Positions 27,682 to 36,142 of a stretch of 64,000 bases of DNA are shown in pieces; position 1 is the first letter of the stretch; every line of letters starts with the position of its first letter. Below the pieces are notes generated by a model. The model was not told the origin of the DNA, ran no database searches, and worked only from the letters and a program-made list of their open reading frames with translations. This DNA comes from Brucella thiophenivorans. GTDB taxonomy: Bacteria; Pseudomonadota; Alphaproteobacteria; Rhizobiales; Rhizobiaceae. Position numbers and translations under genes: made by a program. The stretch covers positions 124,001 to 188,000 of the forward strand of contig NZ_NNRJ01000051.1 in NCBI RefSeq assembly GCF_002252445.1, in the 5' to 3' direction.

Positions 27682-27730
27682 TTGCCCGATAGTTAAGTGG
27701 TAGTCGTCGGCTAATTCGCGATCAATTCAC
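27682..27730 (+). pseudogene. Degenerate tRNA-Asn-like 5' fragment
   Basis: About 145 bp after tRNA-Asn, the stretch beginning TGCCCGATAGTTAAGTGGTA matches the first 22 nt of tRNA-Asn at about 18 positions, including the D-loop AGTGGTAG. Downstream, only CGGCT of the anticodon arm is recognisable and no acceptor or T-arm pairing remains. It looks like a decayed duplicate, such as integration at the tRNA locus can leave behind. Confidence 0.45.
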
Positions 27731-27928
27731 TCAACTCGATTGACGAACAATGACACCAATAAGTTTGCGGCAAGTTTTGTTTGGCTTCTCTGGCGCTGCG
27801 CAATGCGAGTAAATTGATTTATTGTCTCATTCTAAAAATCTTTGAATTTTAGCAATTCCAGAAAAATGGTGAACCAAATCTGTTCAGCTGCGTTGTTTAC
27901 AGGTCATTAACCATGATCGGAGGCAACA

Positions 27929-28009
27929 ATGCTTTTATACTCACGAATTGAGACCTTAGTTACGGCAGCATTTTTGGTCGTCATTCCTTTGATGCTGCTT
28001 CTTGGTTAA
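27929..28009 (+). CDS. 26-aa hydrophobic microprotein (predicted single membrane span)
   Basis: ATG at 27929 is preceded by a strong GGAGG 6 bases upstream and followed by 26 codons to TAA. The peptide is a short polar N-terminus (MLLYSRIETL) followed by about 16 hydrophobic residues (VTAAFLVVIPLMLLLG), the form of a single-span membrane microprotein. A good terminator follows at 28062. It would lie on its own transcript in a 730-bp space. I do not recognise the family. Confidence 0.55.
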   Translation: MLLYSRIETLVTAAFLVVIPLMLLLG

Positions 28010-28061
28010 GTCGTTGAAGAATGCTTTTCATGTCAGCGTCAGAGCCAGATCCCATTTTTGA

Positions 28062-28096
28062 AACGCCTGATATTCTTTCGAAGTCAGGCGTTTTTT
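28062..28096 (+). terminator. Rho-independent terminator after the 26-aa gene
   Basis: AACGCCTGA pairs with TCAGGCGTT (9 bp) around a 13-nt loop and is followed by a TTTT run. It is placed 53 bp after the microprotein stop and supports a short transcript there. The rest of the 27540-28268 interval shows nothing else I can support. Confidence 0.8.
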
Positions 28097-28268
28097 ATGT
28101 GTGATTAGAATGACATTATTTCATTTAATTTCATAAGGTGGCTAAAGGTCTTTCTTGAGAGAAAAATGAAGTGATAACATTGATTTTATTTAATGTTTTG
28201 CTTCGGATTCATTCATATTGCGTTCACCTGTTTTCCAATATGCTGAAGCCAGAACAAAGGAGTATCCC

Positions 28269-28619
28269 ATGATTAAGAAAGCCGTACTCGCCGCCATTGC
28301 ACTGTCGTTTATTGGTGCTCCTCTCGCTCAGGCGCAGAACTATAATCAGCCGCGCAAGCAGGGCTATAGTCATGCTGAGCCTCAGCGTCCCTCATATGGC
28401 AAGGATTTTAAGCGTCATGACCGTCGTGACCGCGATCACAAGCGCTGGCAGCGTGGAGAGCGTTATGGTGATTGGCGTCGCCATCAGGAAATCCGTGATT
28501 ACAAGCGTTATGGTCTTCGTAAGCCCGGTCGCGGTCAACATTGGGTGAAGGTCGATAACCAGTATCTGCTTATCACAGCTGCAACTGGCCTTATCGCAGG
28601 CATTCTGGCGGCTCGTTAA
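28269..28619 (+). CDS. RcnB-like periplasmic protein
   Basis: 116 aa from ATG 28269, with AAGGAG 6 bases upstream. The signal peptide ends at about LAQA-QN (residue 21). The mature protein is rich in Arg, His, Tyr and Asp (RHDRRDRDHKRWQRGERYGDW), with a C-terminal hydrophobic segment after GRGQHWVKVDNQYLLI. The GQxWVxVDNxYLLI block is typical of RcnB-family proteins, periplasmic factors linked to Ni/Co export in Enterobacteria; a metal role here is only family-level inference. Confidence 0.75.
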   Translation: MIKKAVLAAIALSFIGAPLAQAQNYNQPRKQGYSHAEPQRPSYGKDFKRHDRRDRDHKRWQRGERYGDWRRHQEIRDYKRYGLRKPGRGQHWVKVDNQYLLITAATGLIAGILAAR

Positions 28620-28804
28620 AGCTAGACTAGTTTATTCGAAATTTTTAATGATGCAGACAGTTCGCTGTTTGCATCATCTTTGCGTTTCCTGTTATGCGCG
28701 TGTGAGGTTATTCACGCCGGCTTCTCTTTGAAATGCTTGCCGATGTCCCTTTACATCTGCAATGTGTCACAATTCGTATTTGCGCTGAAAGCGGAGTTTC
28801 ATGC

Positions 28805-29758
28805 ATGAGTGGCTTTCTGGCACTTCTCGATGACGTTGCGGCGATTGCCAAAATTGCTGCGGCGTCAGTGGACGATATATCCGCCAACGCCGCAAAAGCT
28901 GGAACAAAGACAATTGGCGTGCTGATTGACGATGCAGCCGTCACGCCGAAATATGTTGTCGGTATTACCGCTGCACGTGAACTGCCGATGATTGGCAAAA
29001 TCGCGATGGGCAGTCTCAAAAACAAGGCGCTGCTTATCCCTGCCCTACTTGTGCTTGATTATTTTTTGCCTGTCGCAATCACTGCATTGTTGATGATTGG
29101 TGGAGCCTATCTTTGCTTTGAAGGTGCCGAGAAGGTGTGGCACAAACTCTTTCCAGCCGAAGAGCATGCTGAAGATGATACTGAAAATGGTAAGGATGCA
29201 ACTGCGCTTGAGGAAAAGCGTGTTGCTGGCGCCATCAAGACGGATTTGATTCTCTCAGCCGAGATTATGACGCTTGCGCTCTCAATGATTGAAACCAATT
29301 CAATCTGGATCGAGATTGCAACGCTTGCTGTCGTGGGGATCATGATCACGGTTCTTGTATATGGCGTTGTAGCGGTAATCGTAAAGCTTGATGATTTTGG
29401 TGTGTTGATGGCCCGTAAAGGTCGGCTCTCAGCAACACGTACATTGGGGCGATGGACGGTGCGCACAGTCCCAAAACTGCTTCTGGTACTAACGGTCGTG
29501 GGCACCGCAGCAATGTTGTGGGTTGGTGGCAATATTTTCATTCATGGTTTACATGGGCTGGGTGTTCATCAGCCATTCGCCTGGATCACAGAGACCGCAG
29601 CTGGCATTGCAGGGCAGGTGACAACAAATCTTTCAGGTTTTATTGATTGGGCTGCCACAGCCTTGGCAGATGGTATTTTTGGTTTTGTGCTTGGCTCGCT
29701 AATTGTGCTTTTCATGATGAAGATCGTGTCGCCGCTTTGGAGTGCCGCAAGGCCGTGA
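28805..29758 (+). CDS. DUF808 family inner-membrane protein (YedI-like)
   Basis: 317 aa from ATG 28805 (MSGFLALLDDVAAIAK), with GGAG upstream. The opening block and DDAAVTPKYVVGI are the DUF808 signature. There are several membrane segments (about residues 70-110, 150-200, 225-260 and 285-310). A soluble acidic insertion lies at about residues 115-140. The function of this widespread family is not established. It is followed 47 bp later by the deacetylase. Confidence 0.88.
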   Translation: MSGFLALLDDVAAIAKIAAASVDDISANAAKAGTKTIGVLIDDAAVTPKYVVGITAARELPMIGKIAMGSLKNKALLIPALLVLDYFLPVAITALLMIGGAYLCFEGAEKVWHKLFPAEEHAEDDTENGKDATALEEKRVAGAIKTDLILSAEIMTLALSMIETNSIWIEIATLAVVGIMITVLVYGVVAVIVKLDDFGVLMARKGRLSATRTLGRWTVRTVPKLLLVLTVVGTAAMLWVGGNIFIHGLHGLGVHQPFAWITETAAGIAGQVTTNLSGFIDWAATALADGIFGFVLGSLIVLFMMKIVSPLWSAARP

Positions 29759-29805
29759 TGACTGTTTATCGTCCTCAAAGACTTGCATTCGCCTCGTCAT
29801 AGCGT

Positions 29806-30882
29806 ATGTCAATGCGCGGGGACCTTGCGGATATGTTACGATTAAATTCCATCAGAAAGAATCTGCGATATTCGGCTTTTCGGGTCGGATTGAATGCGAT
29901 TGCTTTTTCGGGTCTCAACCGATTGTTGCCATCAGCCGCCGGGCGTGGGGTGATTTTTACGTTGCACCATGTGGGGCCGGATCGGGCAGATGATTTTCAG
30001 CCTAATGCCATTTTGTCTGTAACGCCTGAGTTTTTACAGCAGACAATCGAGACCGTGCTGGACGCTGGTTTGACGCCAGTACATTTGCATGATTTGCCGC
30101 AACTGCTGTCAGATAAATCGGACAATCGAAAGTTTGTTGCTTTCACCTTCGATGATGGCTATCGCAACAATGCGCAGCTTGCGGCTCCGGTTTTGCGACG
30201 ATTTGGTGTGCCATTTACCGTGTTTCCGGCGATTGGTTTTATTGATCGCAGCCGCACGATCTGGTGGGAGACTGCTGAAGCACTGCTCAAGAACACCGCG
30301 CAAATCAGGTTTGATTTCGGCCGAGGAATTGAAACAGTCAAAACAGCAAGTGCTGCCGAGAAATACGAAACCTTCGAACGGCTTGGCAAATATGTGCGCC
30401 ATTGCGATGAGGATGAGGCGGTTCGGCGCATCGATAAACTTGCCATCAGCCAATGTGCCGTCGATCCATCGGAAATTGTAGAGCGGGTAGTTCTAAGCGT
30501 AGCAGAGCTTCGCGCGTTCGCCGCTGATCCACTCGTTCGCATTGGCGGGCATACACTGAGTCATGTAAATCTGCGCCGCGTGGACGATGAGCGATTACGC
30601 CACGAGATTGAAGGCTCCACCGAAGCAATCGAGAGTTATGTCGGCTATCGGCCCAAATCCTTTTCTTATCCTTATGGCTGGTGTTCCGCGGTTGGACCTC
30701 GCGAAATAAATGCAGTTATTGAGGCGGGTTATGATGTTGCTGTTACAACACGGTCGGGCGTATTGCACTGCAACGATGCGATGCATCCAACCGCAATCAG
30801 ACGCATATCCTTGAACGGAAATTTTCAGAAGCAGCGTTACGTCAAGGCGTTGATTTCGGGGCTTGCTTTCAAGTTTCTATAA
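29806..30882 (+). CDS. Polysaccharide deacetylase (NodB-type, carbohydrate esterase 4)
   Basis: 358 aa. CE4 motifs are present: motif 1 TFDDGYRNN (catalytic Asp and metal Asp) near residue 115, the metal histidines in GGHTLSH near residue 245, and PYGW near residue 285. No signal peptide is apparent, though a hydrophobic patch lies at about residues 25-45. It would remove acetyl groups from N-acetylglucosamine-type polymers or lipid-linked sugars. Its stop overlaps the LysR gene stop by 6 bp (convergent). Confidence 0.85.
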   Translation: MSMRGDLADMLRLNSIRKNLRYSAFRVGLNAIAFSGLNRLLPSAAGRGVIFTLHHVGPDRADDFQPNAILSVTPEFLQQTIETVLDAGLTPVHLHDLPQLLSDKSDNRKFVAFTFDDGYRNNAQLAAPVLRRFGVPFTVFPAIGFIDRSRTIWWETAEALLKNTAQIRFDFGRGIETVKTASAAEKYETFERLGKYVRHCDEDEAVRRIDKLAISQCAVDPSEIVERVVLSVAELRAFAADPLVRIGGHTLSHVNLRRVDDERLRHEIEGSTEAIESYVGYRPKSFSYPYGWCSAVGPREINAVIEAGYDVAVTTRSGVLHCNDAMHPTAIRRISLNGNFQKQRYVKALISGLAFKFL

Positions 30883-31779
30883 TTTCGGTTCTGAGCCAAT
30901 CAGTTCAGCGCCAAGCGCGCGCGCAGTTTCTGAAATATCGGGGTTGAAAACCAGCCAATAACCCTTGTCGCTCTTAAAAGTCAGCTCACACGCGCGCACG
31001 AGCTGTCCGCGTTGCAATGCACCATCGACCAGCCCAGCCCAGCCCAATGCCACGCCTTGGTCTGCAATAGCTGCTTCAAGCACCAGATTATAGGTGTTGA
31101 ACACCAACCCGTAATTATGATCATCAATATCTTCATGGATTTGATCAAGCCATGTCTGCCATGTGAACCAGCGATCCCCCTGTAACGTATCGAGGTGAAG
31201 CAAAGCCGCTTTACCCAAGTCTTTTCCATCAGGAAAAGGACCGTGACGCTCAAGAAACCCTGGCGAACAAACAGGCATGACTGCCTCGCCAATAAAGCGG
31301 ACAGCGTCTTTTGGAAAATCATCGCACGATCCGAACAGGATCGCAATATCAGCCTCTCTTTGATCCAGCGGCTGGAGCATAGAAGATGCGGTAATGCGTA
31401 CATCTACGTCAGGATGTTTTGGGCGAAATTTAGCGACACGTGGCATAAGCCAGAATGCGGCAAAGCCATAATCCGTCGTAATGCGAAGGCCTGGTGTTCG
31501 TTGCTTGCGCCTGATTTGCTGTATGGCTTCATCAATTCCATCAAGACCTAGTCGAACAGCTTCATAAAGCATGCGCCCTTCCGGCAAAATTTCCACGCCG
31601 CGCGCGCGTCTGGCAAACAACGCAACACCGAGGCGGTCCTCCATGCGCTTTATTTGATAGCTGACCGCAGGTTGTGTCATGCCGAGTTCTCGGGCTGCAA
31701 GGGTCAGATTTTCCAATCGACCCACTGCTTCAAAAACGCCGAGACTGCCAATATCCCATGTCGGAGGAACCATAAACAA
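30877..31779 (-). CDS. LysR-family regulator of choline-sulfate use
   Basis: 300 aa. The N-terminal LysR helix-turn-helix SLGVFEAVGRLENLTLAARELGMTQPAVSYQIKRME is followed by a GcvA-like effector domain. It is divergent from choX and betC. Regulators in exactly this setting form a recognised group (choline-sulfate-utilisation transcription factor). It probably senses choline sulfate, choline or betaine. A GATGTTT palindrome lies in the shared 133-bp promoter. Confidence 0.88.
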   Translation of the reverse strand: MFMVPPTWDIGSLGVFEAVGRLENLTLAARELGMTQPAVSYQIKRMEDRLGVALFARRARGVEILPEGRMLYEAVRLGLDGIDEAIQQIRRKQRTPGLRITTDYGFAAFWLMPRVAKFRPKHPDVDVRITASSMLQPLDQREADIAILFGSCDDFPKDAVRFIGEAVMPVCSPGFLERHGPFPDGKDLGKAALLHLDTLQGDRWFTWQTWLDQIHEDIDDHNYGLVFNTYNLVLEAAIADQGVALGWAGLVDGALQRGQLVRACELTFKSDKGYWLVFNPDISETARALGAELIGSEPKL

Positions 31780-31827
31780 CCTTTATGTCTTCGATAAAAA
31801 ATGAATGTCTTTTCCCTTATGGATAAA

Positions 31828-31846
31828 GATGTTTTCTTTAAACATC
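31828..31846. promoter_or_regulatory. Palindrome in the LysR/choX divergent promoter
   Basis: GATGTTT and AAACATC are exact inverted repeats separated by 5 bp (7-5-7), containing a T-n11-A core as used by LysR regulators. It is 67 bp upstream of choX, a plausible activator site. Confidence 0.55.
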
Positions 31847-31912
31847 GAATGCAAGTCATAACGAAATTTGATTGAAAAAATCGTTTCATTATAAGCCGAA
31901 CAGGGGAAAATA

Positions 31913-32857
31913 ATGCGTACCATCAAGATTACTACACTGGCACTGGCGGCGTTCACAGGCCTTACGGGTGTAGCTTCCGCTGCCGATCCCGCCGCTTGCG
32001 AAACTATTCGGCTTTCGGATCCCGGTTGGACAGATATTACCTCTACGAACTCAATCGCCAGCGTGCTTCTTGATGGCCTTGGTTACAAAGCAGATGTGAA
32101 AACCATGTCTGTGCCGATTGGCTATGAAGCGCTTAAAACTGGAAATCTGGATGTATTTTTGGGTAACTGGATGCCAGCGCAGCAGAAATTCAGAGATGAT
32201 TTGGATAGCGCAAAAGCCGCCGAAGTACTGGTGAAAAACCTTGAAGGTATCCGCTTCACACTGGCTGTTCCAGATTATGTTGCTGCAGAAGGGGTTAAGG
32301 GCTTCGCTGACCTTGCCGCTCATGGCGATAAGTTCGGCAAGGAAATTTATGGTATTGAACCTGGCGCACCGGCCAATCAGAATATTGAAAAGATTATTGG
32401 CGACCAAAAGTTCAAGCTTGATGGATGGAGTTTAGTGGAATCGAGTGAGCAGGCTATGCTTGCACAGGTTGACCGCCGAAATCGTGATAAGCAGTGGGTC
32501 GTGTTTCTCGCATGGGAGCCGCATCCAATGAACAACAAGCTCAAGATTCAGTATCTCTCTGGCGGCGATGATTACTTCGGAGCGAATTTTGGTGCAGCGG
32601 AAGTCTATACGCTTGGTCGCACCGGATGGTCTGCTGAATGCCCGAATGCTGCAAAATTCTTCAATAACCTTGTCTTCACCGTGGATATTGAAAATGCCTT
32701 GATGGGTAAAATTCTCAATGATGGAGTGGAGGGGCCAGCGGCTGCAGCCGAATGGCTTAAATCCAATCCGGAGCAAATTGATAAGTGGCTTGAAGGCGTT
32801 ACAACATTCAAGGGAGAGCCAGGTGCAGCCGCTGTAAAAGCCAAGCTTGGACTTTAA
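31913..32857 (+). CDS. choX: Choline-binding periplasmic protein
   Basis: 314 aa with a signal peptide ending at about GVASAA (residue 23). Mature protein: CETIRLSDPGWTDITSTNSIASVLLDGLGY, the OpuAC/ChoX family opening with the DxGWxD motif. Aromatic residues for a cation-pi ligand box are present (W of GNWMP, F/W of FLAWEPHPMN, Y of DDYFG). It captures choline, possibly also other quaternary amines, in the periplasm. The permease and ATPase genes that normally follow (choW, choV) are absent here, and choline-sulfatase comes next instead. Confidence 0.9.
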   Translation: MRTIKITTLALAAFTGLTGVASAADPAACETIRLSDPGWTDITSTNSIASVLLDGLGYKADVKTMSVPIGYEALKTGNLDVFLGNWMPAQQKFRDDLDSAKAAEVLVKNLEGIRFTLAVPDYVAAEGVKGFADLAAHGDKFGKEIYGIEPGAPANQNIEKIIGDQKFKLDGWSLVESSEQAMLAQVDRRNRDKQWVVFLAWEPHPMNNKLKIQYLSGGDDYFGANFGAAEVYTLGRTGWSAECPNAAKFFNNLVFTVDIENALMGKILNDGVEGPAAAAEWLKSNPEQIDKWLEGVTTFKGEPGAAAVKAKLGL

Positions 32858-32878
32858 AATTACGAGAATTCATTTTCG

Positions 32879-32898
32879 GCGGGCGTTTTGACGCCCGC
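32879..32898 (+). terminator. Hairpin between choX and betC
   Basis: GCGGGCG and CGCCCGC form a 7-bp GC stem with a 6-nt loop, followed by TTCTTTG. It may partly terminate after choX, giving more binding protein than sulfatase. Confidence 0.6.
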
Positions 32899-32931
32899 TT
32901 CTTTGCGTCTGCTGACATGATGGTTTAGCCA

Positions 32932-34440
32932 ATGAAAAAGCCCAATATTCTCGTCCTGATGGTTGATCAGTTGAATGGAACGTTCTTCCCGGATGGTCCT
33001 GCCGAATTTTTGCATGTTCCACATCTTCGCAAACTTGCTCAGCGTTCAGCCCGTTTTGCGAATTGTTATACCGCGAGCCCGCTGTGTGCACCGGCGCGCG
33101 CCTCATTCATGTCCGGGCAATTGCCATCGCGGACCGGGGTCTATGACAATGCTGCGGAATTTTCGTCTGAGATTCCGACCTATGCGCATCATTTGCGCAA
33201 CGCTGGCTATTACACTGCACTATCTGGAAAGATGCATTTTGTCGGTCCTGATCAGCTTCATGGTTTTGAACAGCGCCTTACGACAGATATTTATCCGGCT
33301 GATTTTGGATGGACGCCTGATTATCGCAAGCCCGGCGAGCGCATTGACTGGTGGTATCATAATCTTGGATCGATCACTGGATCAGGCTCGGCGGAGATTA
33401 CAAACCAGCTCGAATATGATGATGAGGTCGCCTATCAGGCCGAAGCCAAGCTTTATGATCTGGCACGTGGACATGACGAGCGACCATGGTGCCTGACAGT
33501 TAGCTTTACGCATCCGCACGACCCCTATGTGGCCCGCAAACGCTTCTTTGATCTCTATGCCGATGTTCCGGAACTGGAGCCCAAAACCGGTCCTTTGACG
33601 GAAAAAGAGATTGACCCGCATAGCGAGCGTCTTTTACGCGCCTCCAAGGCGGAAGATTATGATCTGACGCATGAACAAATCAGAACCGCACGACAGGCTT
33701 ATTTTGCCAATATTTCCTACGTGGATGAAAAGATCGGCAATCTCCTCGACGTAATTGAACGTTGCGGTATGAGCGACGATACGCTGATTGTGTTCACCTC
33801 AGATCATGGCGATATGCTGGGCGAACGCGGACTATGGTTCAAGATGAACTTCTTTGAAGGCTCCGCCCGTGTGCCGCTGATGATTGCAGCGCCACAACTC
33901 AAAGTCGGCCGTGTGGATATGCCGGTATCTACACTTGATGTCCTCCCGACATTGTCTGATCTGGCAAGCATTGATCTCAACGGTATCATGCCCTGGACAG
34001 ATGGTGTGTCGCTCATTGATGTCGTATCGGGTGCCATGTCCCGCGGTGCGGTTCCCATTGAGTATTCGGCGGAGGGTACCATCGCGCCAATGGTCTCATT
34101 GCGTGAAGGGGACTGGAAACTTAATCTTTGCCGGGCCGATCCGCCGCAGCTTTTCAATCTTTCCACTGATCCCGATGAACTTGACAATCTGGCCCCAAAG
34201 CCTGAGTACCGCCAGACTCTGGAGGGGCTAGTGCGAAAAGCGAGTGAGCGTTGGGACCTTGAGCGCTATGACGCGCAAGTGCGGGCCAGTCAGGCACGTC
34301 GCCATGTCGTTTATCCGGCATTGCGGAATGGCTCCTATTACCCATGGGATTATCAGCCACTACAAAAAGCATCTGAACGTTATATGCGCAATCACATGGA
34401 TTTGAACATTCTTGAAGAAAATCAAAGGTTTCCGCGCTAA
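32932..34440 (+). CDS. betC: Choline-sulfatase
   Basis: 502 aa, the usual length. It hydrolyses choline-O-sulfate to choline and sulfate, providing a betaine precursor and sulfur. The type I sulfatase motif C-x-P-x-R is at residues 52-56 (CAPAR), where Cys52 must be converted to formylglycine. Metal ligands DQ (11-13 region) and FTSDHGDMLGERG are visible. LWFKMNFFEGSARVPL and the C-terminal aromatic-rich end are typical of BetC. No signal peptide, so cytoplasmic. Adjacent to choX and the LysR regulator. Confidence 0.95.
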   Translation: MKKPNILVLMVDQLNGTFFPDGPAEFLHVPHLRKLAQRSARFANCYTASPLCAPARASFMSGQLPSRTGVYDNAAEFSSEIPTYAHHLRNAGYYTALSGKMHFVGPDQLHGFEQRLTTDIYPADFGWTPDYRKPGERIDWWYHNLGSITGSGSAEITNQLEYDDEVAYQAEAKLYDLARGHDERPWCLTVSFTHPHDPYVARKRFFDLYADVPELEPKTGPLTEKEIDPHSERLLRASKAEDYDLTHEQIRTARQAYFANISYVDEKIGNLLDVIERCGMSDDTLIVFTSDHGDMLGERGLWFKMNFFEGSARVPLMIAAPQLKVGRVDMPVSTLDVLPTLSDLASIDLNGIMPWTDGVSLIDVVSGAMSRGAVPIEYSAEGTIAPMVSLREGDWKLNLCRADPPQLFNLSTDPDELDNLAPKPEYRQTLEGLVRKASERWDLERYDAQVRASQARRHVVYPALRNGSYYPWDYQPLQKASERYMRNHMDLNILEENQRFPR

Positions 34441-34444
34441 AACT

Positions 34445-34479
34445 AATAAAGAGGTCGATCTTTGATCGACCTCTTTATT
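34445..34479. terminator. Bidirectional terminator between betC and gntR
   Basis: A perfect 16-bp stem (AATAAAGAGGTCGATC with its complement) and TTT loop, with A/T-rich ends on both sides. It contains the stop codon of the convergent GntR gene (34475-34477). Confidence 0.9.
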
Positions 34480-35200
34480 TCAAAATATCGGAGAGACGCT
34501 TTTGTTCTTTCTCGGCACGCTTGAGATTAAGACCGGCAAGCAGATCAAGAATATGTGTTTTCATCAGCTCTGCGGCTTCACTGGTCCTATGCTGTTCAAT
34601 GGCATCAACCAGGGCGTTGTGCGCATGGCTTTCGCAGGTGGTTTCACGACGCCGCCAATAAAGTGCGATAATTAAGGAGGAGCGCGGCAGAAGATCTGCG
34701 ACAAATCCTGCTAGAATTGAATGACCCGCAATGCCTGCAAGCTCAAGATGAAAGCGTGCAGACAAACGAATGGCCTCGCTGTCGCGTCCGGCATGAAGGG
34801 CTTCATGCTCTTTATCCAGATGATCCCGAAGTTTTCTAACATCGTCTGCACTCGCCGCTTTTGCGGCGAGTGCCGCTACTTCCGGCTCAATTAGCAACCG
34901 CGCTTCAAAGACTTCGCGTGCTTCTTCCTGTGATGGCTCGGCCACGAATGCGCCGCGGTTCGGCTCCAAACGTACCAGACGATCATGCGCAAGCGCCTGC
35001 AATGCAGAGCGCACAACTGCGCGACTAACCGAATAGATCGAAGCCAGTTCGTCTTCGGGTAATTTGGTTCCAGGCAACAATTGGTGGCTCACGACTGCAT
35101 CACGCAGCCCCTCATAGACGGGATGCCAGCGCATCGACCCGTTATTGCCACCATTTTCGTTGTTGTCAGTTGTTTGCGTGTCCAGAAAGTTCATTTTCAT
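34475..35200 (-). CDS. GntR-family (FCD subfamily) regulator
   Basis: 241 aa. After about 25 residues rich in N/G, a winged helix follows (LPEDELASIYSVSRAVVRSALQALAHDRLVRLEPNRGAFVAEP) and an FCD domain with RFHLELAGIAGH and H..L..AI metal-site residues. It precedes a racemase-like gene and a Liv-type importer on the same strand. The exact 15-bp sequence ATTGTCAACAATATT occurs upstream of this gene and of the importer's binding protein, so it probably controls both. Confidence 0.88.
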   Translation of the reverse strand: MKMNFLDTQTTDNNENGGNNGSMRWHPVYEGLRDAVVSHQLLPGTKLPEDELASIYSVSRAVVRSALQALAHDRLVRLEPNRGAFVAEPSQEEAREVFEARLLIEPEVAALAAKAASADDVRKLRDHLDKEHEALHAGRDSEAIRLSARFHLELAGIAGHSILAGFVADLLPRSSLIIALYWRRRETTCESHAHNALVDAIEQHRTSEAAELMKTHILDLLAGLNLKRAEKEQKRLSDILK

Positions 35201-35283
35201 CCAGATACAAACGATGCAGGGTTATGTCCGTGTCGTATGTTTTTGAGTTTCAACTCATCTACATATCGAAGCGTCAATGTTCA

Positions 35284-35299
35284 TTGTCAACAATATTGC
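35284..35299. promoter_or_regulatory. GntR operator copy A (upstream of gntR)
   Basis: ATTGTCAACAATATTG contains the palindrome ATTGT-CA-ACAAT and lies 84 bp upstream of the gntR start. It shares 15 identical bases with the site at 40894. Confidence 0.65.
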
Positions 35300-35343
35300 C
35301 AGTATGGTTCACGAAATACCAATCAGCTTATGATGAGCATTGT

Positions 35344-36075
35344 TCAAGCTGCTGGTGAGAAAGGTGCAAATATTCCCTGAAATTCTTTCAGTCTCGGTGC
35401 CTGATAACCGCCGAGTTTGGAGGTTCTGAGGCCAAGTGCAACGAGACTCTCGCAGAGCTTCACTGCTGCAGTCACGCCGTCGATGACCGGAATGCCATGC
35501 TCCTTCGATAGGGATGAAGCAAGATCAGCCATACCTGCGCAGCCCAAAACGATTGCCTCGGCGTGATCGTCGCGCATGGCGCGTGCTATTTCTTCTGAAA
35601 TTCTACGCCGCGCATCCGAACCCGGAATTTCGAGATCAAGCACCGCCACATCACTAGCTCTGACGCGCGCACAGCGTGTCGCCAAGCCATAACGCGCAAG
35701 ATTGTGCTCAATGGCTGGAACCGAACGGGAGAGGGTGGTCACTACGCTGAATTTGCCCGCAATCAGGCTCGCCATATGAAAAGCCGCTTCGCCGATGCCG
35801 ATTACCGGCATGGTGCTTGCGCATCGTGCGGCGTCCAGCCCAGTGTCGTCAAAACAGGCAATGACACACGCATCTGCACTGGGATGTTTCTGCATTTGCC
35901 CGATCATGCCGGGAATTGCAAAAACCTCATCGAAATAGCCTTCAATGCTTGGTGGTCCATCTTTGGGGTTCACGGCAATGATATTGGTTTCGGCAAGCGC
36001 CACGCTGCGCGCCGCTTCACCAATTTTGAGCGTCATGGACGCGGTTGTATTCGGGTTTATGACAAGTATGTCCAT
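35344..36075 (-). CDS. Asp/Glu/hydantoin racemase-family protein
   Basis: 243 aa from ATG 36075 with GAGGAA upstream; upstream in-frame sequence to 36192 overlaps livF and is rejected. It shows the family pattern MDILVINPNTTASMT, with the two catalytic cysteines in CFDDTGLDAAR and VLGCAGMADL. Members racemise 5-substituted hydantoins or allantoin, or act on related amides. Together with the Liv-type importer and GntR regulator it suggests uptake and use of a hydantoin- or ureide-like nitrogen compound; no hydantoinase gene is present in the window. Confidence 0.82.
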   Translation of the reverse strand: MDILVINPNTTASMTLKIGEAARSVALAETNIIAVNPKDGPPSIEGYFDEVFAIPGMIGQMQKHPSADACVIACFDDTGLDAARCASTMPVIGIGEAAFHMASLIAGKFSVVTTLSRSVPAIEHNLARYGLATRCARVRASDVAVLDLEIPGSDARRRISEEIARAMRDDHAEAIVLGCAGMADLASSLSKEHGIPVIDGVTAAVKLCESLVALGLRTSKLGGYQAPRLKEFQGIFAPFSPAA

Positions 36076-36142
36076 TTCCTCAAACCATCGATTGTTTTTT
36101 ATCGTTGTGGGATGATTCAGGGCACTTGAGCGCGCCCTGAAA

